In this document: positions 16,082-25,111 of the stretch, one piece after another
Position numbering within the stretch: the first letter of the stretch is position 1
How the letters are laid out: every line of letters starts with the position of its first letter
DNA from: Xenoacremonium recifei
Lineage: Eukaryota; Ascomycota; Sordariomycetes; Hypocreales; Nectriaceae
Assembly (NCBI GenBank): GCA_012184525.1
Contig: WOFQ01000145.1
Coordinates: 1-25,111, forward strand
Length of the DNA stretch: 25,111 nucleotides
Direction: 5' to 3'
Translations under genes and position numbers: made by a program
The notes under the pieces: generated by a model
The model's input: only the letters and a program-made list of their open reading frames with translations
Told to the model about the DNA's origin: nothing
The model's database searches: none

Positions 16082-18078
16082 TGTATTTGAGTATAATAAT
16101 ATTACCTTTATTAGGATCAATAGTATCTGGTTTTTTTGGTAGAAAAATTGGTGTGACAGGTAGTCATATTTTAACTTGTTCAAGTGTAATGACTACAACT
16201 GTTTTAGCTATTATTAGCTTTTTCGAAGTAGGATTTAATAACAATCCTGTATCAATAAATCTTTTTAAATGATTAGATAATGAATTATTTAATATGTCAT
16301 GAAGCTTTCAATTTGATAGCTTAACAGTATCAATGTTAATACCTGTGTTAATAATAAGTTCTTTAGTACACTTTTATTCAATAGGTTATATGAGTCATGA
16401 CCCACATAATCAAAGATTTTTTAGTTACTTAAGTTTATTCACATTTATGATGATAATATTAGTAACAGGTAACAACTATTTAGTTATGTTTGTAGGATGA
16501 GAAGGAGTAGGAGTTTGTTCATATTTATTAGTTAGTTTTTGATTCACTAGAATAGCAGCAAATCAAAGTTCTTTATCAGCCTTTTTAACTAATAGAGTAG
16601 GTGATGCCTTCTTTATGATAGGAATGTTTATAATATTATGATCTTTAGGTGGTAATTTAAATTATAGCGTGGTATTTTCATTAGCTCCTTATATTAATGA
16701 AAACACACTTACAATAATAGGTATATGTTTATTAATAGGTGCTATGGCCAAAAGTTCTCAAGTAGGATTACATATCTGATTACCTATGGCTATGGAAGGT
16801 CCTACACCAGTTTCAGCTTTAATACACGCTGCTACAATGGTTACAGCAGGAGTATACTTATTAATTCGTTCATCTCCTTTAATTGAATACAGTTCAACTG
16901 TATTATTAATATGTTTATGATTAGGTGCTGTAACAACAGTATTTAGTTCTCTTATAGGTTTATTTCAACAAGATATAAAAAAAATTATAGCTTATTCTAC
17001 AATGAGTCAATTAGGTATGATGGTAATAGCCATAGGTTTATCTTCTTATAACATAGCAATATTTCACTTAATGAATCATGCCTTTTATAAAGGATTATTA
17101 TTCTTAGGTGCAGGAGCAGTTATACATGCAGTAGCAGATAATCAAGATTTAAGAAAATATGGAGGATTAATATCATTCTTACCTTTAACTTATTCTGTTA
17201 TATTAATAGCAAGTCTTAGTTTAGTAGCTTTCCCTTTCATGACAGGATTCTATAGTAAAGATTTTATATTAGAATCAGCTTATGGTCAATATCATTTTAG
17301 TAGTATAAGCGTTTATGTTATAGCTGTGGTAGGTGCTATATTTACTACATTATATTCTGTAAAAGTTATATACTTAACTTTCTTATCTGCGCCTAATGGA
17401 CCTAAAAATTCTTATAGAAATGCCCACGAAAGTGATATATTTATAAGTTTACCTTTAGTAGTTTTAGCTATATTCTCTATATACTTTGGATATATAACTA
17501 AAGATATCTATATTGGTTTAGGTTCAGGGTTCTTTGTGGATAACAGTATATTCATTCACCCTATACATGAAATATTAATTGATACTGAATTTGGAGTACC
17601 TACTATATTCAAATTAATACCTTTCATATTAACAGTCTCATTTTCAGCATTAGCTGTAATATATTCTGAATTTATGCCTAATATAATATCTAATTTTAAA
17701 TTATCTAATTTAGGATACTATGTATATGGTTTCTTCAACCAACGTTTCTTAGTAGAATTCTTTTATAATAAATTTATTGTAAATTCAGTTTTAGATATAG
17801 GAGGTCAAACAACAAAAGTTTTAGATAAAGGTAGTATAGAATCTATAGGTCCATATGGATTCGGTGTACTTTTAACTAAATCAAGTAAAATTATATCAAG
17901 TTTAAGTAATGGAGTTGTTACTAATTACGCTTTATACATTTTAATAGGTATTTGTTTCTATTTATCTATATTTACTTTTGTTTCAGTAGTTTCTGATGTT
18001 GTTAATTCTGTAACAATATCTTGTATTATCATATTAATGATTACAAGTATAATAAGCAACAGATATAATACTATATAA
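16081..18078 (+). CDS. nad5: NADH dehydrogenase subunit 5
   Basis: Encodes 665 residues, the usual fungal ND5 length: the distal antiporter-like subunit of complex I with the long lateral helix at its C-terminus. Signatures include VMFVGWEGVGVCSYLLVSFW (split by TGA Trp codons), NRVGDAFFMIG, PTPVSALIHAATMVTAGVYL with the pump histidine/lysine region, MSQLGMMVIAIGLSSYNIAI and FYKGLLFLGAGAVIHA. ATG 16081 overlaps the nad4L stop. An 11-bp hairpin starts at the second base of the TAA. Confidence 0.97.
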
Positions 18079-18104
18079 AAATTTAAATATTTTTTTAAAT
18101 TTTT
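18077..18104 (+). other. Hairpin starting in the nad5 stop codon
   Basis: AAAAATTTAAA (18077-18087) pairs perfectly with TTTAAATTTTT (18094-18104), 6-nt loop. The stop codon is 18076-18078. Confidence 0.5.
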
Positions 18105-18227
18105 GTTAATGCAAATTATGCAGTTTAATAAATTTTTATTTATTATTACAAATAAATACCTATTTATATATTAAATATATTTAGTATAAAAATATGTATA
18201 TATAAAGTATATTTAAAATTAATAATT

Positions 18228-19400
18228 ATGAGAATATTAAAAAAAAATGGTTTATTAAACCTAGTTAATGGTTATGTAATAGATGCTTCACAACCTAGTA
18301 ATATAAATTACCTATGAAATTTTGGGTCTTTATTAGCATTCTGTTTAATAATACAAATTGCTACAGGTGTAACTTTAGCAATGCATTATAACCCTAGCGT
18401 ATTAGAAGCTTTTAATTCTGTAGAACATATAATGCGTGATGTTAATAATGGATGATTAGTCCGTTATTTACACAGTAATACTGCTTCAGCTTTCTTTTTC
18501 TTAGTGTATTTACATATAGGTAGAGGTATTTATTATGCTTCTTATAGAGCTCCAAGAACATTAACATGAGTTATAGGTACTATAATACTTATAGTTATGA
18601 TAGTTACAGGATTCTTAGGTTATGTTTTACCTTATGGTCAAATGTCATTATGAGGTGCTACAGTTATTACTAATCTTATTAGTGCTGTACCATGAATCGG
18701 TCAAGATATAGTTGAATTTATTTGAGGAGGTTTCTCTGTAAATAATGCTACATTGAATAGATTCTTTGCTTTACATTATTTATTACCTTTTGTATTAGCT
18801 GCATTAGTATTAATGCATTTAATAGCTTTACATGACACAGCTGGATCAAGTAATCCTATAGGTGTACCAGTTTACTATGATAGAGTACCTATGGCTCCTT
18901 ATTACTTATTTAAAGATTTAATAACTATATTTATATTTATATTTGTATTAGGTTTATTTGTATTCTTTATGCCTAATGTTTTAGGAGATACTGATAATTA
19001 TATAATGGCTAACCCAATGCAAACTCCACCTGCTATAGTGCCAGAATGATATCTTTTACCTTTCTATGCTATATTAAGATCTATCCCTAATAAATTATTA
19101 GGAGTTGTTGCTATGCTTAGTGCTATATTAATTATTATGGCATTACCATACGCTGATTTAGGTTCAACTAAAGGTTTACAATTTAGACCTTTAAGTAAAA
19201 TTGTATTCTATATATTTGTGATTAATTTCTTACTTTTAATGCAATTAGGAGCAAAACATGTAGAAAGTCCATTTATAGAAATAGGACAATTAAGTACAGC
19301 CTTATATTTCTCTCATTTCTTATTCATATTACCTGCAGTTAGTATATTAGAAAATACTCTTATAGATTTAGAATTACATAATAATTCAAATAATGCTTAA
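18228..19400 (+). CDS. cob: Cytochrome b
   Basis: Encodes 390 residues of the complex III subunit that holds both b hemes and the Qo/Qi sites. Heme ligands His82, His96, His183 and His197 are in place. The Qo motif PEWY is residues 272-275. Numbering matches yeast at the inhibitor sites: Phe129 and Gly143 (SLWGATVITN) are the wild-type residues, so no QoI-resistance substitution is encoded, and no intron follows codon 143. ATG 18228 gives the conserved MRILKKNGLLNLVNGYVIDA start. The TAA is in an 8-bp hairpin (19397-19414). Confidence 0.98.
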
Positions 19401-19414
19401 TTTGCACAAATTAA
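19397..19414 (+). other. Hairpin enclosing the cob stop codon
   Basis: TTAATTTG (19397-19404) and CAAATTAA (19407-19414) are perfect complements around CA (probably a GCAC tetraloop on a 7-bp stem). The TAA stop is 19398-19400. Confidence 0.5.
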
Positions 19415-19447
19415 TATTAATATATTATCTATACTTTTGTATGGATA

Positions 19448-19522
19448 AAGATTATGATTGTAAGAGGTTTTACACGGTGATTGCAGATCATTTGTTTGAG
19501 GTTCAATTCCTCCTTAATCTTG
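19448..19522 (+). tRNA. trnC: tRNA-Cys (GCA)
   Basis: Anticodon GCA in GGTGA-TTGCAGA-TCATT; T-loop TTCAATT; acceptor AAGATTA/TAATCTT. The D-arm (GTAA/TTAC) is spaced unusually from the acceptor, so the ends could move by one base. Position after cob agrees with related genomes. Confidence 0.87.
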
Positions 19523-19986
19523 TTTATTTACAAATATAATTATATTATAATTATATATTATTTAAGTATCTTACTAATGATAGATAAACTAATATTTATT
19601 AATATAAATAAGTTACTAATAATAAATAAAGTAGAATGTAAATTTATTGTAAATACAATGTGCTATAGGTTCATTAAAAACAATAAAAAAAAATAATTCT
19701 AATATTTATATTAAAAATATTATATGATAGTACTTTTATTAAAAATACATATAAATAAACACAACAAAATGTTTAATTAAGATATAATATGGTATAAACT
19801 AATTTACTCTTAATTTTTTTATATTTTAATAATTGTATATATGTTACATTAATTAAACAAAACTATTAGTAAAATAAATACAAGCTATTAGTTTTTAAGT
19901 GATAAAGTATATATACTATAAGTACTTATAATTACCTAGTTTTGTCTACAGAAAAGGAAAATTCCTACATAGCATTAAAATCTCAA
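19523..19986 (+). other. trnC-cox1 spacer with palindromes (longest gene-free stretch)
   Basis: About 460 bp of A/T-rich DNA. A frame covering 19481-19696 is low-complexity Ile/Leu/Lys/Asn and overlaps trnC, so I do not call it. Structures seen: an 11-bp inverted repeat TGTTTAATTAA (19770-19780) with 19849-19859 enclosing 68 nt, and two palindromes joined end to end at 19906-19930. Candidate for promoter or replication control by position only. Confidence 0.5.
19906..19930 (+). repeat. Twin perfect palindromes upstream of cox1
   Basis: AGTATATATACT (19906-19917, 12 nt) and TATAAGTACTTATA (19917-19930, 14 nt) are each self-complementary and share one base. They lie about 57 bp before the cox1 ATG. 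Function unknown. Confidence 0.5.
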
Positions 19987-21588
19987 ATGTCTATGGGTAT
20001 TGAAAGATGATTTAATTCTACTAATGCAAAAGATATAGGAACATTATACTTAATATTTGCCCTTTTCTCAGGATTATTAGGTACAGCGTTCTCAGTATTA
20101 ATAAGATTAGAACTTAGTGGACCTGGTGTTCAATTTATTTCAAACAATCAATTATATAACAGTATAATTACAGCTCACGCCATATTAATGATTTTCTTTA
20201 TGGTTATGCCTGCATTAATAGGAGGATTTGGTAATTTCTTAATGCCTTTAATGGTAGGTGGTCCTGATATGGCCTTCCCTAGATTAAATAATATAAGTTT
20301 CTGATTATTACCACCTAGTTTACTTTTATTAGTATTCTCTGCTTGTATTGAAGGTGGAGTTGGTACAGGTTGAACTCTTTACCCTCCTTTAGCCGGATTA
20401 CAAAGTCATAGTGGACCAAGTGTTGATATGGCTATATTTGCTTTACATTTATCTGGTGTAAGTAGTTTATTAGGATCTATTAACTTTATAACTACTATAG
20501 CTAACATGAGAACTCCTGGAATAAGATTACATAAATTAGCCTTATTTGGATGAGCAGTTGTTATAACAGCTATATTATTATTATTATCTTTACCTGTTTT
20601 AGCCGGAGGTATTACTATGGTTTTAACAGATAGAAACTTTAATACATCATTCTTCGAAGTAGCTGGGGGAGGAGATCCTATATTATTCCAACATTTATTC
20701 TGATTCTTCGGACATCCTGAAGTTTATATATTAATTATACCAGCTTTCGGAATAATAAGTACAACTATATCTACTAATTCAAACAAACCTGTGTTTGGAT
20801 ATATTGGTATGGTTTATGCTATGATGTCTATTGGTATATTAGGATTTATAGTTTGATCTCATCATATGTATACTGTAGGATTAGATGTTGATACAAGAGC
20901 TTATTTCACAGCAGCTACTTTAATTATTGCAGTTCCTACTGGAATTAAAATATTCTCATGATTAGCTACTTGTTACGGAGGATCTATTAGAATGACACCA
21001 TCAATGTTATTCTCTTTAGGTTTCGTATTTATGTTTACAATAGGTGGATTAAGTGGAGTTGTATTAGCTAACGCTTCACTTGATATAGCCTTCCATGATA
21101 CTTACTATGTGGTTGCTCATTTCCATTATGTATTAAGTATGGGTGCTGTATTCGCAATGTTTGCAGGATGATATTTCTGAATACCTAAAATATTAGGTTT
21201 AAACTATAACTTAAACTTAGCTAAAGTTCAATTCTGATTATTATTCATCGGAGTTAATCTTACATTCTTCCCTCAACATTTCTTAGGATTACAAGGAATG
21301 CCTAGAAGAATAAGTGATTACCCTGATGCTTACGCAGGTTGAAATTTAATAAGTAGTATTGGATCTATAGTTAGTGTAGTAGCCGCTTGATTATTCTTAT
21401 ATATTGTATATTCACAATTAGTAGAAGGAAAAGTAGCTTCTAGAAATCCTTGATTAACACCAGGATTCTATACTGACGTATTACAAGCTAATTTAAACAG
21501 ATGTTACAGTAGTTTAGAATGAGGATTATCAAGTCCACCTAAACCTCACGCATTTGTAAGCTTACCTTTACAAAGTAGAATTATATAA
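19987..21588 (+). CDS. cox1: Cytochrome c oxidase subunit 1
   Basis: Encodes 533 residues of the catalytic subunit of complex IV. Ligands visible: heme a His64 and His380, heme a3 His378, CuB His243, His292, His293, and the cross-linked Tyr247 in FGHPEVY. Proton-channel residues are recognisable in [20 protein letters not shown] and LDVDTRAYF. Trp codons are TGA. No introns, unusual for fungi where cox1 is the commonest intron host. ATG 19987 is used ([20 protein letters not shown]); ATG 19993 gives two residues fewer. The frame stays open back to 19906 without an ATG. The TAA lies in an 11-bp hairpin and a 20-bp tandem duplication. Confidence 0.98.
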
Positions 21589-21608
21589 ATATATAATTAT
21601 TTATATAA
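21581..21608 (+). other. Hairpin enclosing the cox1 stop codon
   Basis: TTATATAAATA (21581-21591) pairs perfectly with TATTTATATAA (21598-21608), 6-nt loop TATAAT. The TAA stop is 21586-21588. The tandem duplication creates a second, 9-bp version at about 21603-21626. Confidence 0.5.
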
Positions 21609-21620
21609 ATATATAATTAT
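21581..21620 (+). repeat. Perfect 20-bp tandem duplication over the cox1 stop
   Basis: Bases 21581-21600 are repeated exactly at 21601-21620, with a partial third copy starting at 21621. The first unit contains the last codons and stop of cox1, so the second unit reproduces the stop context downstream. Confidence 0.85.
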
Positions 21621-21691
21621 TTATATTAATATAATTTTTTTTATGTGTTATATTTATTATGTGAATATAATAGAAAAAAATTTTATATTAA

Positions 21692-21762
21692 GTCTCATTA
21701 GCTCAATGGCAGAGCAGAATACTTCTAATATTAAGATCTTAGTTCGACTCTAAGATGAGATA
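21692..21762 (+). tRNA. trnR2: tRNA-Arg (UCU)
   Basis: Acceptor GTCTCAT/ATGAGAT, D-arm AGCTCAATGGCAGAGC, anticodon TCT in the loop CTTCTAA, T-arm CTTAG-TTCGACT-CTAAG. Reads AGA/AGG, the main Arg codons here. Confidence 0.94.
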
Positions 21763-21764
21763 CA

Positions 21765-21783
21765 CCCACTATATAATAGTGGG
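21765..21783 (+). other. G/C-capped hairpin after trnR(UCU)
   Basis: CCCACTAT (21765-21772) pairs with ATAGTGGG (21776-21783) around ATA. The CCC/GGG base makes it one of the more stable intergenic stems; it starts 2 nt after the tRNA. Confidence 0.5.
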
Positions 21784-22012
21784 AAAACAAAAATTAAACT
21801 TATATACATAATATATAGTTACATTTTTAGTTAATACTCAAATAATAGCTAGTCTATTAATAGTATTTGGCTATCTTTGCATTTATATTATAGATACATA
21901 AGAGGTCATTTTTGTGATTATATTCATTAATATCTTTTAATTGTTGTTAATTGTTATTTTAAATTCTATTTATATCGGCCCCTGTTAAACCGGTTATTCG
22001 AATCCAGCATCT

Positions 22013-22038
22013 AATGTTTCAGAAAGGTTTCTAACATT
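22013..22038 (+). other. Hairpin upstream of the orphan ORF
   Basis: AATGTT (22013-22018) pairs with AACATT (22033-22038) and AGAAA (22021-22025) with TTTCT (22028-22032), with a TC bulge and a tiny GG turn. It lies 6 nt before the ORF's first ATG, in a locally G/C-richer patch that includes AACCGGTT (about 21987). Confidence 0.4.
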
Positions 22039-22044
22039 GGCACT

Positions 22045-22530
22045 ATGAGAAAAATGTATATATGAACACACAAAATAAAACATCTATTAAATTACATAAT
22101 AGAATGTTTTAATCAAGAAATACCTAAGCCACATTCATTCGTGAATGTACCTCTTAGAGCTTCATTAGAAGCAAATGTAATGGAAATAAGTAATACTATA
22201 ATTAGTTCATTACCTCAACTTGACGATTTTATAACGCAATTCTATCAATTTATAGTATCAAAGAATGTCAATATTGTGACGGATTCTTTTGGAAATTTAG
22301 ATATATGCGTCCCATCAGATATGCCGGACACAGAGCATTCTTATCTTTCTAAAAGAATAGGTATTTTAGATAGGCTTATAACTACAAAAGTTGTAGAAAT
22401 AGATGGATTAATAAACGAAGGTAGAAGCCTAGAAAACCAAATATTAGCTAAAAATCCTAATTATCAATCTAAGATTTTAGCTAGGGCCGAAGAATTTAAG
22501 GTTATTAAAAATAGATATAATCATATTTAA
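22045..22530 (+). CDS. Unrecognised 161-residue protein between trnR and nad1
   Basis: I do not recognise this protein. With TGA as Trp (Trp15) the frame opens after TAA 22012 and runs from ATG 22045 (or 22054) to TAA 22528. The N-terminal part (MRKMYIWTHKIKHLLNYIIECF) is basic/hydrophobic; the body contains FVNVPLRASLEANVMEISNT and VTDSFGNLDICVPSDMPDTE. The C-terminal half, about residues 103-160 (LSKRIGILDRLITTKVVEID onward), is charged with heptad-like hydrophobic spacing, suggesting a helical coiled coil; there is no clear multi-pass membrane profile. It uses C/G-ending codons (GTC, GAC, CCG, ACG, GAG) more than its neighbours. No endonuclease (LAGLIDADG, GIY-YIG), polymerase or reverse-transcriptase motif is seen. 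It could be a lineage-specific gene or a plasmid-derived remnant. Confidence 0.6.
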
Positions 22531-22609
22531 ATATCAACCTCCTTATGGTACTATTAATAAATATATAATTTATAAATTAAAATAAAAAATTATATAAATA
22601 AAAATATAA

Positions 22610-23719
22610 ATGATATACTCTCCAACTATTATATCAGTTGTAGAGAACTTATTATTAATGCTACCAGCTCTTTTGGTAGTAGCATATGTAACTGTAGCTG
22701 AAAGAAAAACTATGGCAAGTATGCAAAGAAGATTAGGTCCAAATGCCGTAGGGTATTATGGTCTATTACAAGCTTTTGCGGACGCTTTGAAATTAATATT
22801 AAAAGAATATGTAGCTCCTACACAAGCTAATTTAATATTATTTTTCTTAGGTCCAATTGTAACATTAATATTTGCATTATTAGGTTACGCCGTGATTCCT
22901 TATGGTCCCGGTTTATCTTTAGGGGATATGGAATTAGGTATATTATATATGTTAGCTGTATCATCTTTAGCTACTTATGGTATTTTACTTGCAGGATGAA
23001 GTGCTAACAGTAAATATGCTTTCTTAGGATCTTTAAGAAGTACAGCTCAATTAATAAGTTATGAATTAGTTTTAAGCTCAGTATTATTAATTATAATTAT
23101 GATAACTAATAGTTTAAATTTAAACATAAATGTTCAATTCCAAAAAATAGTATGATTAGCTTTACCTTTATTATGTATATTAATAATATTCTTTATAGGT
23201 TCTGTTGCAGAAACTAATAGAGCTCCATTTGATTTAGCAGAAGCAGAATCGGAATTAGTTAGTGGGTTTATGACAGAACACGCTGCGGTTATATTTGTTT
23301 TCTTCTTCTTAGCTGAATATGCTAGTATAGTATTAATGTGTATATTTACTAGTATTTTATTTTTTGGAGGATATTTATTAGATTTAGATTTAGTGTATTG
23401 ATTTGATATAGTTAATTATGCATATGCACAATTCTTTGATATTAATTGAATAACTTCTTCTGAATACTTTAAATTAAGAGATATTATGACTAGTTACTAT
23501 CTAGATGGACTATTATCTAGTTTAACTTTAGGTGTAAAAAGTTCAATAATGGTCTTTGTATTCATATGAGTTAGAGCCTCATTCCCTAGAATACGTTTCG
23601 ATCAACTTATGTCTTTCTGTTGAACTGTACTATTACCTATATTATTTGCGTTTATAGTATTAATTCCATGTATACTTTATATGTTTGGAATGACAATAGT
23701 TAACGTAAGTATGTTTTAG
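22610..23719 (+). CDS. nad1: NADH dehydrogenase subunit 1
   Basis: Encodes 369 residues of ND1, which with ND3 and ND6 forms the proximal membrane arm and the quinone tunnel of complex I. Diagnostic motifs: VAYVTVAERKTMASMQRRLG (residues 24-43), FADALKLILKE, and the loop ETNRAPFDLAEAESELVSGF near residue 203, a quinone-site signature. The C-terminal WVRASFPRIRFDQLM is also conserved. Trp is TGA. It starts 79 bp after the orphan ORF and ends with TAG 23717; a 12-bp hairpin lies 32 nt downstream. Confidence 0.97.
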
Positions 23720-23751
23720 TTAAAAACGTATTATTAATATATATATATTTA

Positions 23752-23777
23752 TTTTTATAACTATTTAGTTATAAAAA
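23752..23777 (+). other. Hairpin downstream of nad1
   Basis: TTTTTATAACTA (23752-23763) and TAGTTATAAAAA (23766-23777) are perfect 12-bp complements around TT (11 bp with a 4-nt loop in practice), in the nad1-nad4 spacer. It ends in A residues rather than a T-run. Confidence 0.5.
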
Positions 23778-23860
23778 AGCCATGACACACATTTACATAG
23801 GTGACAAGATATAAAGAAATTTAATGAGTATTTTATTCTCTTTTCTAAGACTATAATAAT

Positions 23861-25111
23861 ATGTTATTATCGTCTTTAATAACAATGCCTATATTAGGAA
23901 CAATAGCTGTAGCTAGTATAGGTTCATATAAAAAAAATTCAGAATTGTACGCTAAAACTATTGCATTAGTAACTAGTGTTGTTAATTTAATAATATCTTT
24001 AGTTATATTTATTTTGTTTAATAACAGTTCTAATCAATTTCAATATGTACAAGAACATTATAATGTTCAATATTTTGATTTATATTTAGGTGTAGATGGT
24101 ATATCTATCTACTTTGTACTATTAACTACTATAATAATGCCTATAGCATTACTGTCTAATTGAGATTCTATAAAAGAAAATTTAAAATCTTATTTAATTA
24201 TAATGTTATTATTAGAATCATTATTATTAGTAGTTTTCTTAGCACTAGATATAATGTTATTTTATATATTTTTTGAAAGTATATTACCTCCATTATTTAT
24301 ATTAATAGGTATATTTGGATCAGATAATAAAGTGAATGCTAGTTATTATTTATTTTTATATACACTATGGAGTTCTTTATTTTTACTATTATCAATATTA
24401 AGTACATCTTCTACAATGGGAAGTACAGATTTTGATACTTTATTCAAATTTAATTTTGAATATAAAACACAAATATTTTTATTCATAGGTATATTCATAG
24501 CATTTGCCGTAAAAACACCTACTATATTCTTGAATAACTGATTATTAAAAGCTCACGTTGAATCTCCTTTAGGAGGAAGTATAGTTCTAGCTGGTATTGT
24601 ATTAAAATTAAGTTTATATGGAGTATTTAGACTAATATTACCTATATTACCTAAAGCTTCTTTAGATTACACTTTTGTAATATACACTATAAGTGTTATT
24701 ACAATAATATATGCTAGTTTTAGTACTTTAAGAACAACAGATGTAAAAGAATTAATTGCTTATAGTTCTGTTTGTCACGCGGCAGTTTATTTAATAGGAG
24801 TATTTAGTAATACTATACAAGGATTAGAAGGAAGTATTATTTTAGGTTTAGCTCACGGATTTGTATCTAGTGGATTATTTATATGTGCAGGTGGTGTTCT
24901 ATATGATAGAACAGGTACTAGAATGATATACTTCTATAGAGGAGCTAGTCAGCTAATGCCTATATTTGGTATATTATTCTTTATATTAGCTTTAGGTAAT
25001 TGTGGTGCTCCATTAACTTTAAACTTTATAGGTGAATTCATGTCACTTTATAGTATTTTAGAAAGATTACCAATATTAGGTGTATTTGCTTGTTCTTCTG
25101 TAGTTTTCTCT
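23861..25111 (+). CDS. nad4: NADH dehydrogenase subunit 4, 5' part (continues at window start)
   Basis: First 417 codons of ND4, an antiporter-like proton pump of complex I. Motifs: LDLYLGVDGISIYFVLLTTI (about residues 67-86, frame FDLYLGVDG), FFESILPPLFILIG with the conserved membrane glutamate, NNWLLKAHVESPLGGSIVLAGI (pump lysine and histidine region) and AYSSVCHAAVYLIG, GLAHGFVSSGLF. One of the rare TGG Trp codons occurs here (YTLWSSLF); the others are TGA. The frame is open at the window edge and continues at base 73 through the 72-bp overlap, giving 485 residues in all. Confidence 0.96.
25040..25111 (+). repeat. Terminal direct repeat (circle closure)
   Basis: Identical over 72 bases to 1-72 and in the same nad4 frame at both ends. 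Best read as the overlap of a circular molecule written out linearly, not a biological duplication. Implied circle: 25,039 bp. Confidence 0.93.

Noticed and set aside
19481..19696. 71-codon frame after cob
   Set aside because: Starts inside trnC and is low-complexity Ile/Leu/Lys/Asn typical of chance A/T-rich frames.
19906..19986. Open frame in phase with cox1 upstream of its ATG
   Set aside because: No ATG and no resemblance to Cox1 N-termini; it is probably leader sequence.
1..25111. CRISPR array, insertion sequence or homing endonuclease
   Set aside because: No regularly spaced repeats, no transposase-like frame and no LAGLIDADG or GIY-YIG motifs were seen.

Overview
This window is an essentially complete fungal mitochondrial genome, opened inside nad4. 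Its first 72 bases (1-72) recur exactly as its last 72 (25040-25111), so the molecule appears to be a 25,039-bp circle and nad4 runs across the artificial ends. Every gene lies on the + strand, intergenic DNA is very A/T-rich, and TGA is read as tryptophan throughout (translation table 4). The gene order (cox1, nad1, nad4, atp8, atp6, rns, cox3, nad6, rnl with intronic rps3, nad2, nad3, atp9, cox2, nad4L, nad5, cob) and the tRNA block T-E-M-M-L-A-F-K-L-Q-H-M after rnl are the arrangement known from hypocrealean Sordariomycetes. I cannot name a species from sequence alone.

Layout. 1-1425: end of nad4, atp8, atp6. 1426-1799: hairpin-rich spacer. ~1800-3290: rns, followed by trnY, D, S(gcu), N. 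3879-5530: cox3, trnG, nad6, with the nad6 stop inside trnV. 5521-5916: trnV, I, S(uga), W, P, nearly or fully contiguous. ~5990-10690: rnl, split by one 1,725-nt group I intron (8421-10145) whose L8 loop carries rps3. 10742-12129: twelve tRNAs. 12208-14702: nad2, nad3, atp9. 14802-18078: cox2, trnR(acg), nad4L, nad5. 18228-19522: cob, trnC. 19523-19986: palindrome-bearing spacer. 19987-21762: cox1, trnR(ucu). 22045-22530: an unrecognised 161-codon ORF. 22610-25111: nad1 and the start of nad4.

Content: 14 standard respiratory and ATP-synthase proteins, ribosomal protein uS3m, two rRNAs, 25 tRNAs covering all 20 amino acids, one orphan ORF and a single intron. This is a compact mitogenome: cox1, cob and cox2 are intron-free and there are no homing endonuclease genes. 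The proteins form the core of complexes I (nad1-6, 4L), III (cob), IV (cox1-3) and V (atp6, 8, 9); the RNA genes and uS3m supply the mitoribosome and decoding set.

Most unusual points: (i) the stop codons of most protein genes lie inside, or within a few bases of, perfect or near-perfect hairpins, with the nad6 stop inside a tRNA, which suggests a general mRNA 3'-end structure; (ii) a 30-nt segment between trnS and trnN is an inverted (antisense) near-copy of a piece of rnl exon 2; (iii) the orphan ORF beside nad1 has fewer A/T-ending codons than its neighbours and a coiled-coil-like C-terminal half; (iv) the cox1 stop lies in a perfect 20-bp tandem duplication.
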